Part shown: piece by piece, positions 60,701 to 64,000 of the stretch
Numbering within the stretch: the first letter of the stretch is position 1
How the letters are laid out: every line of letters begins with the position of its first letter
Notes under the pieces: generated by a model
The model's database searches: none
What the model was told of the DNA's origin: nothing
Seen by the model: the letters and a program-made list of their open reading frames with translations, nothing else
Program-made: the position numbers and the translations under genes
Assembly: GCF_015209505.1 (NCBI RefSeq)
Contig: NZ_JADEYC010000014.1
Coordinates: 124,001 to 188,000 of the forward strand
Source: Saccharopolyspora montiporae
Lineage (GTDB): Bacteria > Actinomycetota > Actinomycetes > Mycobacteriales > Pseudonocardiaceae
Length of the DNA stretch: 64,000 bases
Direction: 5' to 3'

Positions 60701-61835
60701 TGCGCAGGACACCGGCCACCGATTCGGCCGAGCGGTTTTCCTGCGAGCGGTGCCGGTTGGCGGTGTCCAGCGCGGCCACCGCGCTGGCCCGTCCGCTCTC
60801 CACGAGCTTCTCCCGGTCCCGCAGGTTCTGCAGCTCCGAGTACGCCGGATGCGAGCGCAGTGCGTCCACACTGGACTCCAGCTCGGACTCGCGCCGCTCC
60901 AGCTCCGCGATCTCGGCCTGCGCGGTCTCCCGGTGCTGCCGCTTGCCCGCGACCTGTCCGTCCAGTTTGGACAGTTCACCGCGCAGTGCGCCGAGCTTGT
61001 CCTGCGCGGTGCGCATCGACGCGGCGCGGTCGCGCAGCGCCGCCAGGGCGTAGCCGGAGTACGTGCTCAGGAACCGGCCCAGCGCCTCGTCGGCACCGGT
61101 CAGCCGGACGATGTTCTCCCGGATCGACTCCAGGTCGTCGAACGAGGTGGCCAGCCGCTCGATGAGCCCGGCATCCAGCGGGGGCAGCGCGTCGGACAGG
61201 ATCTGCTCCAGCTGGCCCTCCAGCACCTTGAGCCCGACGTCCGGGTTGCGCAGCGTGCGCTGCAGGTGCAGCAGATCGCCGTAGCGCGCCGCCGGGACGC
61301 CGTAGACCGTCGCGGCCACCTTCGCCCGGAACGCCTGGTCGTCCAGCACGCAGTCCGCGCCCAGTTCGTCGCGCAGCTGCGCCGAGCTCAGCGGCACCCG
61401 CTCCGGACCCACCAGGTGCAGCCCGGTGCCCACGCGCCGGGAGGTGATGAACCGCCACGAATCGCTGATCGACTGCGAGGTCCGGGACGCCTTCACGCCG
61501 ACACCGCAGGTCAGGAACTCCTCCTCGCCGTCGGGGCCCTCCCGGCGCAGCTCGACCCACGCGTAGCCGATGCGGTTCGGCCCGCCCGGGTACTCGTCCA
61601 GCATCAGCCGGCGCATGCTGACCGTGTCGAAGCCCTTCGACCCGAGCTGGCGCAGATCCCCGTCCAAGCACAGCGGCAGCAGCAGCTCCAACGTCCGGGA
61701 CTTGCCCGAGCCGTTGGTGCCCTGGAAGATCGCCCGCCCGCCGGAGAGGTCGAACGTGGACTCGGCGTACTGCCAGATGTTGACGATGCCGCCGCGGTGC
61801 AGCCGCCACCGGTTCGTGGCCGAATCCTGGTTCAC
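57747..61835 (-). CDS. jetC: Wadjet type II JetC, SMC-like ATPase (TIGR02680)
   Basis: This 1362-residue SMC/MukB-like motor has its Walker A at residues 39-46 (GTNGSGKS). Long helical coiled-coil regions are rich in Glu, Arg, Gln and Leu (about 330-480, 760-830 and 880-1080). The ABC signature LSSGETR is near 1248 and Walker B is VLLDEAFERLDD at about 1288-1289 (DE). All are intact. It extrudes DNA loops in Wadjet. The GTG at 61835 overlaps the jetB stop (GTGA). Confidence 0.93.
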   Translation of the reverse strand: MNQDSATNRWRLHRGGIVNIWQYAESTFDLSGGRAIFQGTNGSGKSRTLELLLPLCLDGDLRQLGSKGFDTVSMRRLMLDEYPGGPNRIGYAWVELRREGPDGEEEFLTCGVGVKASRTSQSISDSWRFITSRRVGTGLHLVGPERVPLSSAQLRDELGADCVLDDQAFRAKVAATVYGVPAARYGDLLHLQRTLRNPDVGLKVLEGQLEQILSDALPPLDAGLIERLATSFDDLESIRENIVRLTGADEALGRFLSTYSGYALAALRDRAASMRTAQDKLGALRGELSKLDGQVAGKRQHRETAQAEIAELERRESELESSVDALRSHPAYSELQNLRDREKLVESGRASAVAALDTANRHRSQENRSAESVAGVLRRLATDVDAADQAAGHAREQLSTAGLGGADLPALPRVPAAELGAEQARVRTTVEPDAEPLAIQRPVVPAFDAEALSTELGSVSATCAEAVSTARRHAALVLSLHQQSVELDAERDRVDDLHKQARQVQLSATEASGRRNQADQQLADATADWTERARTWIAEWPSTSDDPAPEPPKPDTLAEDPDAPRRSRERIRQWARPQLQQARTEVAAAEREIADLRELAGTGEQELAELRSGREHAPQPPGWTTADRDPATGRAFHRLVDFRADLGDRDRAGLEAALQASGLLSAWVSAGGEVPDLAELLARPGDPVDGPHLGELLVPAADQDSPVPNDRVAALLAAVPTGDGAGLAVSVTGSWRAGVLTGTWHKEAAEFVGSGAREAARDRRVAELEEELARLRERIGRAEQRHREAADRTTALEQHLESYPGADEVLTAHTRCADAIEAAGTAEQQAAQLREQHREADQRRQAQQAELTRATGEAGLPADTAALDAARRAAAEAGSAIESLREAVEARCLPTLHELRDIALHHDVAVADRMEAESQAESRCTEHAEQQAALDELGAAVGGQAEEVADKVSALERERTEVRDRLPKAREELSSLRESAARLETQLENKQSQLAGRERDADEATEAFRTALRAPGVWAAAGAGEQPAELDEAARLVAAAEGKGSTEATVLNRLQALQHSLSGGYDITAADQDGLLTVTVTGEEGPQPVAEAARQVAERLAEQRGYLNERYQSIFADYLIRDLAERLRSQIGIADDLCARMNEVLDGARSSQGVHVQLDWQPSAALGEDIRQAIELVRTPFAERSEDQDALLRRVFTGLIEAERDSTSGGYAEILARALDYRSWFAFTVRVRDSGPDGKPRVRRLRQLSSGETRLISYVTLFAAAAAFYDAVSVSADGRGPLRLVLLDEAFERLDDPTIARMLGLLVDLDMDWLITWPSGWGVSPKIPRMHIYDVLRPRSGHGIACTHTTWDGADLQRSGGW

Positions 61836-63037
61836 CGTGGACCGTCCTCTTCCATGTCGTCGAACAGTGACCAGCCCGGGGGTTCCGGGGTGGGTTCCGG
61901 TTCCCTGCCGGGGGCCGGGGTGGCATCCGGCTCGGGCGCCCAGCGGTGCGCCGCCGGGCTCAGCAGCCGGTCCGCGCGCTGCTCCGGATCGTCGTCGAGC
62001 AGCCCCAGCCGGTGCAGCAGCGCGGTCACCGAGCGCACCAGCTCCGCGTGGTCCTCGGTGGCCTGCCGCGACCACGCCGCCGGGTAGGACTCCACGAGCT
62101 CGCGGCACACCTCGGTCAGGTCCGCATCGCGCAGCGGGTGCTTGCCGTCGGCGCGCGGGGCGCTGCGCGCGAGCAGCTCGGGCAGCGCCAGCAGCGCGAT
62201 CCGGGCGACCGTGCCCGGCCCGGGGAAGACCAGGTCGGTGAGGTAGTCCTCCGGATCGCAGACGGCGATTCCCTCGGCGCGCGATTCGCTGACCAGGCCG
62301 AAATACCGCTCCAGCAGCCGAGCCTGCGCGGTGCACTGCCCGCGCAGCCAGCTCGCCTGCTGCTCCGGCAGGTCGGCGTAGAGCACCACCGGGTCCTCCA
62401 CCATCCTGCGCCGGACCAGCTGCTCCTCGTTGCGCGGACCGGCCTGGGCCGCCGCGGTGACCAGCTCGTCCGGTGAGCCTGCCTCGGCCAGCGGGCCGGA
62501 CACCAGCTGGCCCAGCAGATCGGTGTCGATGGTGATCAGCGCCTCCGCGCTGGATTCCACCGCCACCGTGCCCTCGGTCTCGGTGATCACGCCCAGCGCG
62601 ACCAGGTGGCGCAGCGCCGCGGTCAGCGCGCGCCGGTCGGCCGGGTCGTCGGCGACCTCCACCCCGGCCTCGGCGGCCGAGGCGCGCACATCGGCGACCA
62701 GCCGGGACAGCAGCACCTGCCGCCCGATCCCGGTCAGCGTCGCCAGGGTCAGCGCAACGTAGGCGTACCCGCGCGGAGTCAGCGTCGGCTGCCCGCGCGT
62801 GTCGTCCTCACCGCGGCCCGTCTTGTGCAGCCGAGCGAACCGGCGTTCCACCACCAGCCGGTAGCCCAGCAGCGTGGAGAACATCTCCTGCAGGACCGCC
62901 CGGTGCCGGTAGACCATCGGCAGCAGGTCGCCGTCGGGGCCCTCCGCGCGCAGCAGCGGCCTGCGCAGCAGCACCCGCGCGCAGCGCACCGCGTTGGCCG
63001 CGTCGATATCGCCCAGCTCGTCGAAGGCCGCGATCAT
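61832..63037 (-). CDS. jetB: Wadjet type II JetB, kleisin-associated subunit (TIGR02678, DUF2398)
   Basis: This 401-residue protein of the DUF2398 family is built mainly of helices and winged-helix modules: CARVLLRRPLLRAEGPDGDL, VYRHRAVLQEMFSTLLGYRL, and RLHKTGRGEDDTRGQPTLTP. The acidic C-terminal end (ELFDDMEEDGP-like) is typical. By analogy with MukBEF it is a KITE-type subunit of the JetABC condensin. Start and stop overlap both neighbours by four bases. Confidence 0.9.
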   Translation of the reverse strand: MIAAFDELGDIDAANAVRCARVLLRRPLLRAEGPDGDLLPMVYRHRAVLQEMFSTLLGYRLVVERRFARLHKTGRGEDDTRGQPTLTPRGYAYVALTLATLTGIGRQVLLSRLVADVRASAAEAGVEVADDPADRRALTAALRHLVALGVITETEGTVAVESSAEALITIDTDLLGQLVSGPLAEAGSPDELVTAAAQAGPRNEEQLVRRRMVEDPVVLYADLPEQQASWLRGQCTAQARLLERYFGLVSESRAEGIAVCDPEDYLTDLVFPGPGTVARIALLALPELLARSAPRADGKHPLRDADLTEVCRELVESYPAAWSRQATEDHAELVRSVTALLHRLGLLDDDPEQRADRLLSPAAHRWAPEPDATPAPGREPEPTPEPPGWSLFDDMEEDGPR

Positions 63038-64000
63038 CCCGCCACCTCCGGAACCGCGCTGTCCCCGGCCACGTCCAGCACCGCGTCCTGCAGGGTCAGC
63101 GTGCCGCTCGCCCCGCGCACGCTGGTGCTCGTCCCCGGCTCCGGACGGATGGTCACCCGCAGCCGGTGCACCGGATCCAGCGCCGAACCGGCGTCCTCAT
63201 CGCTCTCGCGCTGCGCCATCGCCAGGGTGAGCAGCTCGCACAGCACGCTCAGCGCGTCCGGGGACAGCTCCGCCTCGGACAGCCGCGCCCCCGCCGCGGC
63301 CAGCTCGGATACCGCCGCGCTGCGCTGCTGGTCGGCCTCGCGCGCCTCGGCCAGCAGCGTCTCCTCGGTCATCGGGTCGTCCAGCATCCGCGAAGTCCGC
63401 CCCCGCGCGCCGCGGTCGCCGCGGCTGCGCACGCTGACCGTCACCTCCTGCACCGGGCCGTCCGACCACGCGACGTCGTCGTTGTCGCTGTCGTAGTCCG
63501 GGGCCGGCTGCAGGTGCCGGGCCGAGTGCAGCCCGAACGCCGCCGAGTAGAGCCGGTGCGCCTGCCGCTGGTCGGCCGCGTCGAACCAGCCGGCCAGTTT
63601 GAGCAGCTCACCACGCCGACCGGGCACCAGTCCGCCGCCCGAGGTCGCGCGCTTCACGCTGGCCAGCAGCGCCCCGATCGCCCGGGCCGTGGCCTCGCGC
63701 AGCGCCGCCACCTGGCTCGGTCGGCCCGGGGAGTCCACGAACCAGTCGGTGAGCTCCTGCCAATCGGCCGCGGTGCGCCCGCGGGCCCGTTCCACATCGG
63801 TGCCCAGGTCATCGGCCGGACCGAGCAGCCGCAGCAGCCGGGCGCGCTCGCGGGCCAGCACCGCCAGCGCGGCCGCGATCGCCTCGGTGTGCCGCAGCAC
63901 GTCCTCGACGACCATCTGGATGTACTCGACCAGCAGGTTGCGGAACCCGGAGATCTCGTCCGGGGCCAGCTGGTGCCGGGTGACGACCTGGCCGAGGTAG
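63034..64000 (-). CDS. jetA: Wadjet type II JetA (TIGR02677, DUF2397), 5' end outside window
   Basis: The last 321 codons are seen; the frame is still open at the window edge, so the internal ATG at 63915 is not the start. Motifs include DEISGFRNLLVEYIQMVVED, WFVDSPGRPSQVAALREATA and RGELLKLAGWFDAADQRQAH, the last of which is characteristic of DUF2397. It is the presumed kleisin of the complex. The stop overlaps the jetB ATG. Confidence 0.88.
   Translation of the reverse strand, partial: YLGQVVTRHQLAPDEISGFRNLLVEYIQMVVEDVLRHTEAIAAALAVLARERARLLRLLGPADDLGTDVERARGRTAADWQELTDWFVDSPGRPSQVAALREATARAIGALLASVKRATSGGGLVPGRRGELLKLAGWFDAADQRQAHRLYSAAFGLHSARHLQPAPDYDSDNDDVAWSDGPVQEVTVSVRSRGDRGARGRTSRMLDDPMTEETLLAEAREADQQRSAAVSELAAAGARLSEAELSPDALSVLCELLTLAMAQRESDEDAGSALDPVHRLRVTIRPEPGTSTSVRGASGTLTLQDAVLDVAGDSAVPEVAG

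Noticed and set aside
59055..62087. A 1010-codon rightward open frame opposite jetC
   Set aside because: It is a shadow of the SMC-like gene; low-complexity Arg/Gly/Val composition, no ribosome binding site or motifs.

Overview
The window is high-GC DNA from an actinobacterium, most likely of the Pseudonocardiaceae (Saccharopolyspora-like). This is inferred from base composition, many GTG starts, a mycothiol-pathway deacetylase (MshB), a FasR-type regulator beside fabD-fabH-acpP-fabF-accD6, an aceE/DUF3052/AhpE neighbourhood, and DUF3145 and DUF3263 proteins. No search could be run; all family names come from reading motifs and gene order.

Left end (1-2451): the 3' end of dnaG, a translationally coupled hypothetical gene, tRNA-Asn(GTT) with a textbook terminator, a 68-residue membrane protein followed by a strong hairpin, and a CAT-anticodon tRNA. 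A small genomic island (about 2452-10005) follows. It is bounded on the right by a decayed copy of the 3' end of that tRNA. It holds a divergent pair (hypothetical protein and small HTH protein) separated by 9-bp GGCC repeats, a broken PP2C-like gene and an overlapping type I restriction-modification operon hsdM-hsdS-hsdR. No integrase is visible.

Metabolic region (10.1-32.4 kb): amidohydrolase, SDR, APC permease with nitrilase, methyltransferase, HAD phosphatase and adenine/adenosine deaminase. A TetR-controlled acyl-CoA catabolic cluster follows (Cys-less DUF35, Ltp2-like thiolase lacking the nucleophilic Cys, TetR, tandem-domain CoA-transferase, two acyl-CoA dehydrogenases). Two 30-bp sites with 25 identities mark its likely operators. 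Next come CstA with its YbdD partner, an LLM oxidoreductase, a SigE-family sigma factor with a membrane partner, and DUF3145.

Lipid and pyruvate core (33-45 kb): fasR and fabD-fabH-acpP-fabF-accD6 run leftward, with two perfect palindromes between fasR and fabD. They are followed by an endolysin-like amidase, DUF3263, aceE (TTG start, inverted repeat upstream), DUF3052, ahpE and tRNA-Val(TAC).

Right part (45-64 kb): an epimerase-like protein lacking the catalytic Tyr, a crotonase-fold protein lacking both hydratase glutamates, DUF3048 and mshB. A GntR regulator then faces a 5-oxoprolinase operon (NRAMP-like transporter, pxpA, pxpB, pxpC, YcsI-type hydro-lyase), with a palindrome inside the putative promoter. 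A probable yybP-ykoY Mn2+ riboswitch precedes a UPF0016/TMEM165 exporter gene. The window ends in a type II Wadjet anti-plasmid system (jetA-jetB-jetC-jetD, leftward), with jetA cut off by the window edge.
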